Assembly (NCBI GenBank): GCA_030680235.1
Contig: JAUXWQ010000011.1
Location: 28,157-92,156 of the forward strand
DNA: 64,000 bases
DNA from: Coxiellaceae bacterium
GTDB lineage: Bacteria > Pseudomonadota > Gammaproteobacteria > Coxiellales > Coxiellaceae
Direction of reading: 5' to 3'
Shown here: piece by piece, positions 38,101 to 46,391 of the stretch
Layout: the number at the start of each line of letters is the position of its first letter
How positions within the stretch are numbered: the stretch's first letter is position 1
The notes under the pieces: generated by a model
Databases searched by the model: none
What the model saw: the letters and a program-made list of their open reading frames with translations, nothing else
Told to the model about the DNA's origin: nothing
Made by a program: the position numbers and the translations under genes

Positions 38101-41100
38101 AGAGGGATCGTTTTTTAGTCGTTATTGGCGGAAGTTTATCCAAGCCGCACCATGGGTCACTGTCTTTTTGAGATTTTGCATAGGCTGCTAATCGACAATA
38201 GGGTTGTTCAAAATATTGAGCATCATCAGGTGGCGTATAGCTTGGAAACTCCTTTTTTAACAAGGCACGTTTTTCTTGTGCAGTGACAGTATGATGGCTG
38301 TCAACAACAAGATTTCGCCAAGGATTGTTATTCTCAGAAATAAAAATCAGCTTTCCAACTGGACTGCTTTCATGGACTCTTTTTAACAAAAATTCTGTTA
38401 GGGTATTAGCTAGGCTCAGTGTTATTTCGCCCTGTAAAATGACAGTTTTCCCCTCACGTAACGCTTTTAATAAGCAACATTCTGCTTCGCTAAATCTAAA
38501 GCAGAGATGCTCATGATCAAATGTGCCATTGAGTTTTTTTAACAGATCAGACGCTTTCATTTCAGATATATCAATCACTAACGCTGCTTTGTTTTCCGCT
38601 TGGTATTTTTTTAATGTGACGTCGCGATCAGATGTTTCAATAAAATATGTTTGATCCTGTGCCAATGTTGTGGGTTCTGCGTGTTCAGGTTCTACGATAT
38701 TAAACATTTCTTTAAAATGAGGTGGGATACAGTCCGAAGAAGCTGCAATGACAGCTAACTTTACGCCATATTTTTTACAGACATCGAGTAATTCTAACCC
38801 TTGCATAGCTGTTAATAAATGATGCACATAGACAGAAATCTCTTTTTCTGTATTTTGTTCTAAAAACCCCGCCTGATGCACCATGCATTGCTTTTGTGAA
38901 TCATAATAATTATTATAAAAAAATTGATTAAAAGTATGTGCATTTAATACCAATGTATTTTTATTCGGTTTTCCGATGGCAATAGAAGTAATATTTTCAT
39001 CCGACAATAGACAATTTGGTTGTGTATACAGGGCAACATTTTCTGGGAAAGGAATTTTATCTTTTCCGATTTCAATGTACCCTTTTAATTTTGCTTCGCG
39101 CAAAAAGAATTCAAACTCAGGATCATCTGGTGCGTTTTGAATAATCAATTCTGATAACAGATTTCCTGCTTGTAAGTGTGCTATCAACGCGCCCGGTAGA
39201 TAATATAGCTCATTGCCATTCAGCGCCCATTTTCCTAATAGGTGATCTCTCCAGCGTTTAGTATGATATAAATTCAGCGTAACAGCATTTTTTGTAGCTT
39301 CTTCTTTTGCTTTTGGATCCCCTGATTCAAAAATGATTGGCAACGGTGTTGTGTTTTCCGCAAGAGAAACGCTAACATCAAAACGCGATGTAAAACTAGC
39401 ATCAGAATGGAGTGCGTTATTTTTTTCTGCAATAGCAATAATTTTAATGTTAGGTGGTAGCATGATTCCATCAATTGATGACGGATTATCAAATAATGTG
39501 TTAACGCGAACAGCTTCAGCTGTACTAAAGTGATCAAAATTAATAACAATAATAGCAGGCTGATTAGGGTGTCCTATACATGCCTGTAGAAATTCAAATA
39601 ATCTACCGCCAGGGCCTTTTTTAATCTCCCCTTTATTGTTGGCTGCATCTCGTTCGATATAGGGTACCGCACAGATTAAATCTTCAGGCGCGTTGGCATA
39701 AAAACACATTTTACTGGTTTCATGCGCTATTTTTTGAAAATCATAGGCGCTTCTGCGTGAATCAAACGTTGTGGTGACCAGTATTGCTTTTTCAAATTGA
39801 TTGATAATGTGATGGGTGGCAAATAATGCCTTTTTAGACTGGGTTTCTTCCGCTTTTAAAGCTTCTGTTTCTTCTGCTTCTGGTGTTGCTTCTAATGTGG
39901 ATTTTTCCACATCGATTTCATCATTAGTGATTTTTTTAGGTTCAAAATCCTTATTCAAATTGACATTTGAAGGATAGCCCCCTAAGCAAACAGAAAAAAT
40001 TTCTCCACGAAACTGAATCTCTATAAAGTCATGTATATCGTTAGTTATTATCGTCACGATTGGCTTCGGTATTTGATTGTATTTTTCACTCTCAGTATCA
40101 ATACGATATTTGGCGACCATAGCGCGAATTCTGCAGGCACCTACTTTGCGCTTAATCAATCGTTGTATATGCTCAGCACCAGTTTTTTCTGTGTTATTCC
40201 AGTCACCTTTTAAATCAAGCCTGAAAGTGGCTGTTTCTTGCAAAATGCTTTGAATATAACTTGGTAGTTCACTTGTGGAGGCGGCAGGCTTAGTTATTGG
40301 CTTTGGTGTTTCAACAATAAAATCAATAGTCGTTTGAATGGGCTTATTTTTTTTGGATCGAATATAATATTGCTTATTTTTCTGAGAATAAGCGATTTCT
40401 ATGTCTTGCGCATGCACAGTGAAATGATAGTCTGTGATTTTTTCATCAGAAGATAAAGAAGGTAGTGCTTGCCATTTTTCTGTCAGTGACAATAATTTTT
40501 TTCCATAGTAAACAAATTGATTTTTGTTTGACAAAACGCAGGCTTTTTTGTATAGATCTTGATTTGAAGGTTTTAACGGAATTAAATCAATGTCAGATAA
40601 TAATGGATCTGCTTCAATCCGTTCAACAGCATCAGCTTGATCGCATCTTTTTTTGGTTATTTTAAGTTGATCGTATTGAGTTAGGCGATAATAATTTACG
40701 AGCGGCTCGGAATATTGTGCTGTTTGCGGTAAGAAAAAGTATTGCGTTGCATTTAGTTTTTTATCCGGATAGTATTTTACATCAAGACTTGGCTTGGCTA
40801 CATTATCGATAGAATTGCTGAAGACAGGCTCAAAGGTCAAAGACAAGCCAGGAAGGTTTTTAGCGCAAAATGCGCTAATTGCCTCCTTGTTCAAGTTGTA
40901 ACAATTATAAAGCCTTGCATAGCAGAGCGTAGGTAACATTGTTAAAAGTTGCAATACCTGTGTGGTTGTAATTGGCGAGTTCGCAATCACTAGTTCTGTT
41001 AAATTATTTAGTTTAGTAATGCTCGATAATGTCTCTTGATTGATTAAGTAGGCAGGCAGAAAATCTAAATTCAGGAATTCCAAATTTTTGGCGCGATTCA

Positions 41101-41932
41101 ATAACAGAGAAAGCTGATGAGGTGTAATTGAAGAAGAATAAATTTTTAATGACAAAATACTGCTTAAGTCTTCATCAATGTGGGTCAAAAAAAGAGATTG
41201 GTTCAGACTGTTTCCTATAGTTATACGAATTGTTTTTTTTAAAATGCGCGAAATATAATCCAGATTTTTCTTGTCAGAAGCATCTAGCAGGATGGGCGAC
41301 CAAAATTCTATTTTATCAAACCCAAAGGTTTTTTCTAATGCGGTTAGTATTTTTCGATGCTCGAATTTTCCATAATCAAAGTCATTAGCAATTAATAAAT
41401 CAATACGGCTTGTGGAATCAAATTCTATTTTTTCTTCTCTAAAGTCTACATGCAGTATCTTAAAGGCATTTTGGTTTTCCTCTATGATTTGAAGATCATA
41501 CAATTCATCTAAAGTGAATGTGATAAAGGCATCAGCAGAAATCCTGTACGCATCCCAAACGTACGTGCTGATATCACGAGCCTCCAGAAATTTGTTGGGT
41601 AGAACAATCGCATCACCCGCCAGCAGAGATGGGTTGGTGAGTTTAATCACCTTTTGCTGCATGACTAACGCAATCTCAAAGCCTGCATACAATAGGGTGG
41701 ATAGGGTTTCCAAATTTCGAATCGCGAAATCCTTAGATTCTAACGCAGTACATTGCAAAACAATCAACTTCTTTTTTCTAACCTGTGCAGCTCCTTCTGC
41801 GCGAAAGATTGCTTGGGCCTGTGATACGGATTTTTCCGGGTCAAAATCGCCTTCACCATGTGTATTGAGACCCTCATGCTCAATAGCATGCTTCACGTAA
41901 AAGTTATCTGGGAGCTCTAACTGTCTCTGCAT
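35162..41932 (-). CDS. 2256-residue multidomain protein: LRR, transglutaminase-like, AAA modules, cysteine-protease-like
   Basis: I do not recognise the protein as a whole. Visible parts in order are as follows. Leucine-rich segments lie near 255-380 (LNNLTELVIANSPITTTQVL). GACRIRA (about 601) and NDIHDFIEI (about 635) are spaced as the Cys and His of a transglutaminase-like fold. A degenerate AAA module lies near 730-870, with AIIVINFDHF and FTSRFD but no P-loop. GETCKLFALSGLMDY (about 1296) and EHAGIVVG (about 1418) suggest a papain-like Cys/His pair. AAA module one has GMSGVGKTTF (about 1565) and LFIDEA. AAA module two has GLPGIGKSTIA (about 1841), VIWDEMNA and the sensor FVIATQNPP, of dynein/midasin/MoxR type. 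A charged coiled coil lies near 2040-2090. There is no signal peptide or membrane segment. GAGGTAGG precedes the ATG. Confidence 0.8.
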   Translation of the reverse strand: MQRQLELPDNFYVKHAIEHEGLNTHGEGDFDPEKSVSQAQAIFRAEGAAQVRKKKLIVLQCTALESKDFAIRNLETLSTLLYAGFEIALVMQQKVIKLTNPSLLAGDAIVLPNKFLEARDISTYVWDAYRISADAFITFTLDELYDLQIIEENQNAFKILHVDFREEKIEFDSTSRIDLLIANDFDYGKFEHRKILTALEKTFGFDKIEFWSPILLDASDKKNLDYISRILKKTIRITIGNSLNQSLFLTHIDEDLSSILSLKIYSSSITPHQLSLLLNRAKNLEFLNLDFLPAYLINQETLSSITKLNNLTELVIANSPITTTQVLQLLTMLPTLCYARLYNCYNLNKEAISAFCAKNLPGLSLTFEPVFSNSIDNVAKPSLDVKYYPDKKLNATQYFFLPQTAQYSEPLVNYYRLTQYDQLKITKKRCDQADAVERIEADPLLSDIDLIPLKPSNQDLYKKACVLSNKNQFVYYGKKLLSLTEKWQALPSLSSDEKITDYHFTVHAQDIEIAYSQKNKQYYIRSKKNKPIQTTIDFIVETPKPITKPAASTSELPSYIQSILQETATFRLDLKGDWNNTEKTGAEHIQRLIKRKVGACRIRAMVAKYRIDTESEKYNQIPKPIVTIITNDIHDFIEIQFRGEIFSVCLGGYPSNVNLNKDFEPKKITNDEIDVEKSTLEATPEAEETEALKAEETQSKKALFATHHIINQFEKAILVTTTFDSRRSAYDFQKIAHETSKMCFYANAPEDLICAVPYIERDAANNKGEIKKGPGGRLFEFLQACIGHPNQPAIIVINFDHFSTAEAVRVNTLFDNPSSIDGIMLPPNIKIIAIAEKNNALHSDASFTSRFDVSVSLAENTTPLPIIFESGDPKAKEEATKNAVTLNLYHTKRWRDHLLGKWALNGNELYYLPGALIAHLQAGNLLSELIIQNAPDDPEFEFFLREAKLKGYIEIGKDKIPFPENVALYTQPNCLLSDENITSIAIGKPNKNTLVLNAHTFNQFFYNNYYDSQKQCMVHQAGFLEQNTEKEISVYVHHLLTAMQGLELLDVCKKYGVKLAVIAASSDCIPPHFKEMFNIVEPEHAEPTTLAQDQTYFIETSDRDVTLKKYQAENKAALVIDISEMKASDLLKKLNGTFDHEHLCFRFSEAECCLLKALREGKTVILQGEITLSLANTLTEFLLKRVHESSPVGKLIFISENNNPWRNLVVDSHHTVTAQEKRALLKKEFPSYTPPDDAQYFEQPYCRLAAYAKSQKDSDPWCGLDKLPPITTKKRSLYLSPIDPNLTFSETEQRGETCKLFALSGLMDYDIAMNASSKERVPLYKRHRLFHKHKTSLRQIAKERTGSVVGEMYSVEALQKTAETAGFSLSACSFDNQEAYINSILGLLNKNIPAMVIFDVNQYTGLPNVTQNSQKIEHAGIVVGSTIQSGRRYFQVRHWGKIYDFDAELLARSALSLQDERTPEQFIKIKSTYSAASKWSILSYDNSNPVAQRRTSSPKPKAYRSMKGVLFYILPGKVVYFSLSKKISDDFMCARVDAFEKMLSEKITDDPHDTRTRPYLFLAGMSGVGKTTFVEQYCHQPDKGKYLFRHAQLHSWAQMPVAENETRYLFIDEATLKYTDWSQFEGLFHAQPSIVIDGEYIELSPQHKVIFAGNPVSYSGDRKLGSLFERHAGSLVFEPFLPECIYESILKPLFLDASLTDSQIQEITTPILLAYQFLMQLSEDRILISPRELAMAVLLTLHYAKEHQDRNLSEVASYYIRQLSLPFVPENKKEYFAALLPSTYTPKKFTVNQTTFSFTERQAPIIGLLTDFITLRAQQRKDLNFPTFAGKGLGGVILEGLPGIGKSTIAITLLCAHGFKQGDENAPISNEALFYKIAASWNTEKVKNTLIKAYYEGNPVIWDEMNAAVVTFESFMNDLLMNKIPDDPIAKKAITEYENSGIKKQPGFFVIATQNPPTMAGRKQTSDAILHRMHHCVLPEYTKEELIKILYDKHLPLAIAEKHVTAFLQEDLEKQSVRVLFRNIDRLIEHHPEYKIQWKQEENEKQMHEIISPEEKSARKKNENEEALKYSLLESELKKLNVSARQQIYEDSNSKIQNPGLFQPQRKIVTPCNNIEAFLANLNKDQREALVRFQNEGVTLDHIMALPRVPSGICNALEQVLTHNPAPAFSIDEIIQMMRYFAHPLLLANIWSNLMKAKQEAVSKDGDVTAAMENACGEYPWMSPITPNIIKIIAAKFSPKEKTESGANRISGPKAS

Positions 41933-42477
41933 GGCAAGCCTACCTCAATCCCGAATAGTTTCTGTCGTTAAGTTCTTGGTAAGTATAATAGGTTTATTTT
42001 CAATGATGCGAAAGCTAAAGTGATTAATCTAAAGGCTGCGCGTAGATAATCAGAATGGCAAAAAGTTAAGTAATTTCAAAGGGTTTGGCTGAAATTGCGC
42101 AGCGCTTGCTATCTGCGTACACGCTACCGCATGTGCTGATGGGTCTACGTAGTGAGCTCAGTGGTTATGTTATTTGTTAAAGTATTAGTGTCGGTATTAT
42201 GCGCGTACTGACACTGATCCCAGACACTGACACTTTAATGCGTATTTTCTACATCGTGCCGGAGCCACGCCCTCATTGTCATTGACTTAAGAAGTTTAAT
42301 AAATCACTCGTTAACTCGTGGCTCGCGCCATGTGCAGTGTATGATGTGAGCCGCGAGTGTAGCGAGCGATTATTTTCTTAATCAATGGCAGTGAGCCACG
42401 CCCTCTCCAATTAAGTGCAATATTTTGATTTTAATGTTAAAGTCGCAGCATTTGTAGTTTTTTTGGAGCCTTAAGAC
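41933..42477. repeat. 545-bp gap with family A/B remnants and a direct repeat
   Basis: No gene is seen. AGTGTCGG...GACACTGATCCC and CAGACACTGACACT (42187-42235) are a decayed family A-like palindrome. AATCACTCGTTAACTCGTGGCTC and GAGCCGCGAGTGTAGCGAGC (about 42302-42370) form a family B hairpin. AGCCACGCCCTC occurs twice (about 42263-42274 and 42394-42405), flanking that hairpin directly. The giant gene and glmU diverge from here, but no convincing promoter was found. Confidence 0.6.
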
Positions 42478-43839
42478 ATGACGTTGAGTGTAGTGATTTT
42501 AGCCGCAGGAAAAGGCAAACGGATGGTTTCCCCGCTTCCAAAAGTGATGCACCGCTTAGGGGGTATCACGATGTTGGAACGTGTTGTTCAAACAGCGCAG
42601 TTATTGTCTCCTGCAAAAATTCATGTGGTTTATGGTAATGGTGGATCTGCCTTACCGGAGGCACTTCCTCATTTAAATGTACACTGGGTGTTTCAGCAAG
42701 AACAATTGGGAACGGGTCATGCGGTTATGCAAGCCCTGCCTGGATGCGATGATGATGAACGTATTTTAGTGTTATACGGCGATGTTCCGGTGATTACTGC
42801 GGAAACACTGCAGCGCTTGTTGGAAGAAACACCTAAAGATGGCGTAGGATTATTGATAGCTGACTTACAAGACCCAACGGGTTTTGGTCGTATTGTCCGT
42901 GATCATCATGACAGCATTGTTGGCATTGTTGAAGAAAAAGATGCAAATCCAACACAGCGTGCAATTCGTGAAATTAATACAGGAATTGTGACGGCGCCCG
43001 CACGATTTATGAAAGCCTGTTTGCCGCGTTTATCAAATCATAATGCACAACACGAATATTATTTGACGGATATGATTGCGTTAGCGGTTGAAGATGGATT
43101 GTCTGTGCGTGGTGTTACAGCAGAAAATGACAACGAAGTGCGTGGGGTTAATGATCCATGGCAGCTTGCAACGCTTGAGCGTTACTATCAATTAGAACGT
43201 GCGAAACAGTTGGCTTATAGTGGTGTCACCATTATGGACCCTGCGCGTTTAGATATTCGTGGAGAAGTGTTTATTGCCCCTTCCGTAAAAATTGATGTGA
43301 ATGTTATTTTAGAGGGACGTGTCACTATTGGCAAAGACACTGAAATTGGACCGAATGTCGTTATTAAAAACACGACAATTGGTCAACATGTTAAAGTGTA
43401 TGCAAACACGGTGATTGATGGTGCAATCATTGAAGATCATTGCGAAGTTGGCCCTTTTGCACGTGTGCGACCAGATTCCATTTTAAAAACAAAGGCCAAA
43501 GTGGGTAATTTCGTTGAAATAAAAAAAACCATTTTAGGTGAAAATAGCAAAGCCTCGCATTTAACCTATTTGGGCGATGCGATTATTGGTAACAATGTGA
43601 ATATTGGTGCAGGCACTATCACGTGTAACTATGATGGCGTGAATAAATGGCAGACTGAAATTGGTGATGGTGCATTTATTGGATCAAATACATCGCTTAT
43701 TGCGCCTGTAAAAATAGGAGAAAATGCAACAATTGGTGCAGGTTCTGCTATCAGTAAATATGCGCCTGCTGAGCAACTCACTGTGACACGCGCAAAACAA
43801 TTGACGGTTGAAAATTGGAAACGGAAGGAGGGAGTGTGA
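42478..43839 (+). CDS. glmU: Bifunctional GlcNAc-1-P uridyltransferase / GlcN-1-P acetyltransferase
   Basis: GlmU (453 aa) makes UDP-GlcNAc for peptidoglycan and LPS. The N-terminal pyrophosphorylase domain has [18 protein letters not shown] and LYGDVPV. The C-terminal left-handed beta-helix has many hexapeptide repeats and the acetyl-CoA site segment [20 protein letters not shown]. Length matches E. coli (456). A GGAGCC site precedes ATG 42478. Its stop codon lies within the left arm of a family A element. Confidence 0.97.
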   Translation: MTLSVVILAAGKGKRMVSPLPKVMHRLGGITMLERVVQTAQLLSPAKIHVVYGNGGSALPEALPHLNVHWVFQQEQLGTGHAVMQALPGCDDDERILVLYGDVPVITAETLQRLLEETPKDGVGLLIADLQDPTGFGRIVRDHHDSIVGIVEEKDANPTQRAIREINTGIVTAPARFMKACLPRLSNHNAQHEYYLTDMIALAVEDGLSVRGVTAENDNEVRGVNDPWQLATLERYYQLERAKQLAYSGVTIMDPARLDIRGEVFIAPSVKIDVNVILEGRVTIGKDTEIGPNVVIKNTTIGQHVKVYANTVIDGAIIEDHCEVGPFARVRPDSILKTKAKVGNFVEIKKTILGENSKASHLTYLGDAIIGNNVNIGAGTITCNYDGVNKWQTEIGDGAFIGSNTSLIAPVKIGENATIGAGSAISKYAPAEQLTVTRAKQLTVENWKRKEGV

Positions 43840-43963
43840 GTGGGCATGTGAATGTGAGTTCAGAGGTGTAATTTAATTTGATTCAAATCTTACCAAAAAA
43901 ATGGAATATTTTTCTCATTTTGGATCTTATTAAAATGTACCTCTGAAACGCACACGCACACTT
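43832..43963. repeat. Family A palindromic element, glmU-rsmE junction
   Basis: The left arm has GTGTGAGTGGGCATGTGAATG then TCAGAGGT, and the right arm ACCTCTGAAACGCACACGCA. The loop of about 70 bp is partly identical to that of the atpG-atpD copy, for example GGTGTAATTTAATTT and TTTTGGAT. The glmU TGA (43837-43839) lies in the left arm. Confidence 0.85.
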
Positions 43964-43980
43964 CCGCTACTACTAATATA

Positions 43981-44706
43981 GTGAGACGCATTCGCATTTT
44001 TCATGAAGGCAATTTAACGACGGGCATTACAGTGATGTTGCATGCGAATGCAAGTCATCACCTATTGCAAGTGCTGCGTAAAAAAGCAGGTGAACGGTTT
44101 TGGTTGTTCAATGGTAATGGTGGTGAATTTGAAGCAACCTTGGTATCTGCCAGTAAAAAAACAGCCTGTGTTGAAATTGGTAATTTTTTTGAGCGTCAAA
44201 CAGAGTCTGCATTGCATATTCATTTAGGCCAGGCAATTTCGCGTGGCGAACGTATGGATTATGCGATTCAAAAATCGGTGGAGTTAGGTGTTTCTGAAAT
44301 TACCCCGTTATTTACAGAGTTTTGTCAGGTGCAATTATCCGATAATCGTGTTGAAAAACGTGTCGCACATTGGCAAATGATTGCGGTATCTGCGGCAGAG
44401 CAATCGGGACGTTGTTCAGTGCCTTTTATTCACATGCCTGTCACATTTGCAGACTGGATTATACAATCGCATCAACAAAAAATTATTTGTTGTCCTAAAG
44501 TAGAGAAAAATAATTTTACTGGGAATAACGTAATTAAAAATAGTTCGCTGACCATTGGGGCGGAGGGTGGTTTTAGTGATCGTGAAGTGGCCGCTGCATT
44601 TGATCAAGGTTTTCAAGCGATGTCGCTTGGCCCTCGCATTTTGCGCACGGAAACGGCAACCGTTGTTGCAATGACCTTATTGCAAAAAATGGGTGGCGAT
44701 CTTTAA
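43981..44706 (+). CDS. rsmE: 16S rRNA (uracil-1498-N3) methyltransferase
   Basis: RsmE (241 aa) is a SPOUT-class enzyme. An N-terminal PUA-like domain begins MRRIRIFHEGNL. The trefoil-knot domain has the SAM-binding segments TIGAEGGFSDREV and LGPRILRTETATV. Helix segment QAISRGERMDYAIQKSVELG is typical. It starts with GTG at 43981, 18 bp after the repeat, with no strong ribosome-binding site. It probably shares a transcript with glmU. Confidence 0.93.
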   Translation: MRRIRIFHEGNLTTGITVMLHANASHHLLQVLRKKAGERFWLFNGNGGEFEATLVSASKKTACVEIGNFFERQTESALHIHLGQAISRGERMDYAIQKSVELGVSEITPLFTEFCQVQLSDNRVEKRVAHWQMIAVSAAEQSGRCSVPFIHMPVTFADWIIQSHQQKIICCPKVEKNNFTGNNVIKNSSLTIGAEGGFSDREVAAAFDQGFQAMSLGPRILRTETATVVAMTLLQKMGGDL

Positions 44707-44899
44707 AGTGTGTGTGCGAGATCTCTTACATTCCTGTCAGATTTGGTTAAAAATCGCTGTAATGTTCATTTTATCAAAATCTTAGAATTCGCTGTAAATT
44801 AGCCATTATTTCTTGTTTTTAAGGAAAAATACGTTAAAAAACGACAAAAAGATAAAAAAAGTTTTCTTAAGGCCTTGTTAAATATAAATGAGATGATAC

Positions 44900-45084
44900 A
44901 TTGAATTGGGTTCGAGGATAATGGATGTATCCCATGAAACGGACCGAGCATCGCTACGGAAGCACAGCTCATTAGGGAAATGAACAGATTGGAAAGTTTT
45001 CTTTAGGGAAAAAGGTTCTAAGGACAGAGCGTGTTGGTAAGGATCGCCAAAAAAAGGGTGGCTTAGGCCACCCTTTCTTTTTTA
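44900..45084 (+). ncRNA. Probable CsrA/RsmA-sequestering small RNA (CsrB/RsmYZ type)
   Basis: The region carries nine GGA motifs in about 130 bases, at 44916, 44923, 44941, 44958, 44976, 44991, 45007, 45022 and 45041; at least seven fit A-N-GGA. Several sit in predicted hairpin loops: GCT-ACGGA-AGC inside GAGC/GCTC, CATT-AGGGA-AATG, and GGAT-AATGGATGT-ATCC. A perfect intrinsic terminator ends it. Upstream are TATAAA (44883-44888) and TTAGAATTCGCTGT (44782-44795), the latter loosely like a LetA/GacA site. GGA-in-loop density plus terminator is the mark of RNAs that titrate CsrA. The exact 5' end is not known. Confidence 0.75.
45054..45083 (+). terminator. Intrinsic terminator of the small RNA
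   Basis: AAAGGGTGGC and GCCACCCTTT form a ten-pair stem with loop TTAG, followed by TCTTTTTT. It closes the GGA-rich transcript. Confidence 0.9.
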
Positions 45085-45107
45085 GGATATTTGTACCGAG
45101 GATCAGT

Positions 45108-45272
45108 AGTTCCCGGCGAATGTCTGAAAAACCGCTAATTTTCAGATTTTAGGCGAGGTTGAACGATAATTTGTTGAGAAAAGCGCAGTGTACACGAAGT
45201 CCATGAGCATTTTCGAAATAAATTATCGTTCAAGGTCGTCAAAAGATGAAAATTTTTTATTCACCGGGAATT
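45108..45272 (+). repeat. Family C structured element, after the small RNA terminator
   Basis: The outer arms TTCCCGGCGAAT and ATTCACCGGGAA pair with one mismatch. A small hairpin CTGAAAAACCGCTAATTTTCAG-like unit follows. The inner arms TTGAACGATAATTT and AAATTATCGTTCAA are perfectly complementary and flank the core GAGAAAAGCGCAG...GAGCATTTTCGA. It is a full-length copy of about 165 bp, ending 19 bp before the udp-like start. Confidence 0.8.
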
Positions 45273-45291
45273 GCTGACCGAGGATACGTTT

Positions 45292-46182
45292 GTGACTTCA
45301 GTTATTAGTAATGTGTTGACAAGTTCAGAATTAATTTTAAATCCCAATGGCAGTGTTTATCACCTTAATTTATTACCAGGGGATGTTGCTGACACGATTA
45401 TTTTAGTGGGTGATCCTAACCGTGTTGCGGAAGTCTCTCGTTATTTTGATCGTATTGAAGTTCAAAAGACAAAACGTGAATTCGTCACGCACACGGGTAC
45501 CATTGGCTCAAAACGCATTTCTGTTGTTGGGACGGGTATTGGTGCGGGTAATATTGATATTGCAATAAATGAGCTTGATGCGCTGTTTAATATCGATTTA
45601 AAAAACCGTGTAATAAAAGAAAATCATCATAAATTGCGCTTTGTGCGTTTGGGAACGAGTGGTGCCTTACGTCCGACTGTCCCGATCGATTCTTGCGTTA
45701 TTTCAGCGTATGGTGTTGGATTAGATGGCATTGTGATGTATTACGATTGGCATCATACTGCGAATGAAGCAAGCTTATCACGGGAGTGTAAACACGTTTT
45801 TGCATCCTTACCGATGGTAAATGCATTGTATGTGGCATCGGGTTCACAGACATTGATTGATTTGTTTGAACAAAAGAAAATGGGCCAAGTGGGTATTACC
45901 CTTACCTGCCCTGGTTTTTATGGTGCGCAAGATCGGCAGCTTCGTGCAAAAGTATCGCATCCTGATTTCCTCTCGCTCGCAAAGCAAGTGCATTTTAATA
46001 ACATAGCAATGACAAATTTAGAAATGGAAACGGCGGCTATTTATGGCCTGGCACGATTATTAAATCATGACGCTTGTTCAATTAGTGCAATTGTTGCGAA
46101 TCGTGAAGCGCATATTTTTTCGCAAAATCCTGAGAAAACCATTGATCAGATGATTCAGAAGGCGTTGGAAATACTGTTGTAA
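45292..46182 (+). CDS. Uridine-phosphorylase-like nucleoside phosphorylase
   Basis: The 296-residue protein belongs to the NP-I superfamily (Udp/DeoD type), which splits nucleosides with phosphate. IILVGDPNRVAEVSRYF binds phosphate, VVGTGIGAGNIDIAINEL and RLGTSGALRPTVPI are further phosphate and substrate boxes, and NLEMETAAIYGLA carries the ribose-binding Glu-Met-Glu. It is longer than E. coli Udp (253). GTG 45292 is chosen because GAGGA lies seven bases upstream; the frame is open back to TTG 45271. It faces away from the punA-cdd set but belongs with it functionally. The exact base specificity is uncertain. Confidence 0.85.
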   Translation: MTSVISNVLTSSELILNPNGSVYHLNLLPGDVADTIILVGDPNRVAEVSRYFDRIEVQKTKREFVTHTGTIGSKRISVVGTGIGAGNIDIAINELDALFNIDLKNRVIKENHHKLRFVRLGTSGALRPTVPIDSCVISAYGVGLDGIVMYYDWHHTANEASLSRECKHVFASLPMVNALYVASGSQTLIDLFEQKKMGQVGITLTCPGFYGAQDRQLRAKVSHPDFLSLAKQVHFNNIAMTNLEMETAAIYGLARLLNHDACSISAIVANREAHIFSQNPEKTIDQMIQKALEILL

Positions 46183-46189
46183 ATAACAG

Positions 46190-46235
46190 ATGTTTGATGC
46201 TTGTGAGATGTTTGATGCTTGTGAGGTGTTTGATG
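46190..46235. repeat. 18-bp tandem repeat
   Basis: ATGTTTGATGCTTGTGAG occurs about two and a half times head to tail just after the udp-like stop, with small changes (GAGATG, GAGGTG). The last partial unit runs into the family B hairpin as TTTGATGCGAGC. It is too short for a CRISPR and has no spacers. Confidence 0.8.
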
Positions 46236-46318
46236 CGAGCATGAGCGTAGCGAGTGTTTTTGCAGGGTTTGAGATTTCCTGCAAAAAAACACTTGCTACG
46301 CTCATGTTTGCAGCATCA
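46231..46318. repeat. Family B hairpin, complete copy
   Basis: CATGAGCGTAGCGAGTGTTT TTGCAGG on the left and CCTGCAAAAAAACACTTGCT ACGCTCATG on the right pair over about 27 bp with one mismatch and a small length difference. The loop is about 13 bp. Outer GATG...CATC bases extend the stem. It lies between convergent genes (udp-like and the DUF6506 gene) and might stop transcription. Confidence 0.85.
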
Positions 46319-46322
46319 GAGC

Positions 46323-46381
46323 GTTCAACCTTGCTTAAAATCTGAAAATTAGCGGTTTTTCAGACATTCGCCGGGAACTAC
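46323..46381 (-). repeat. Family C half element, after the DUF6506 gene
   Basis: On the minus strand GTTCCCGGCGAATGTCTGAA followed by AAACCGCTAATTTTCAGATTTTAAGCAAGG matches the left half of the copy at 45.11 kb almost base for base. It begins about 10 bp after the minus-strand stop at 46392. With the 45.11 kb copy it brackets the udp-like gene in inverted orientation. Confidence 0.8.
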
Positions 46382-46391
46382 TGGTGGAGGG

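Noticed and set aside
44900..45084. 6S RNA or tRNA-like gene
   Set aside because: The region lacks the long central-bubble stem of 6S RNA and any cloverleaf; the repeated GGA loops fit a Csr-type RNA better.
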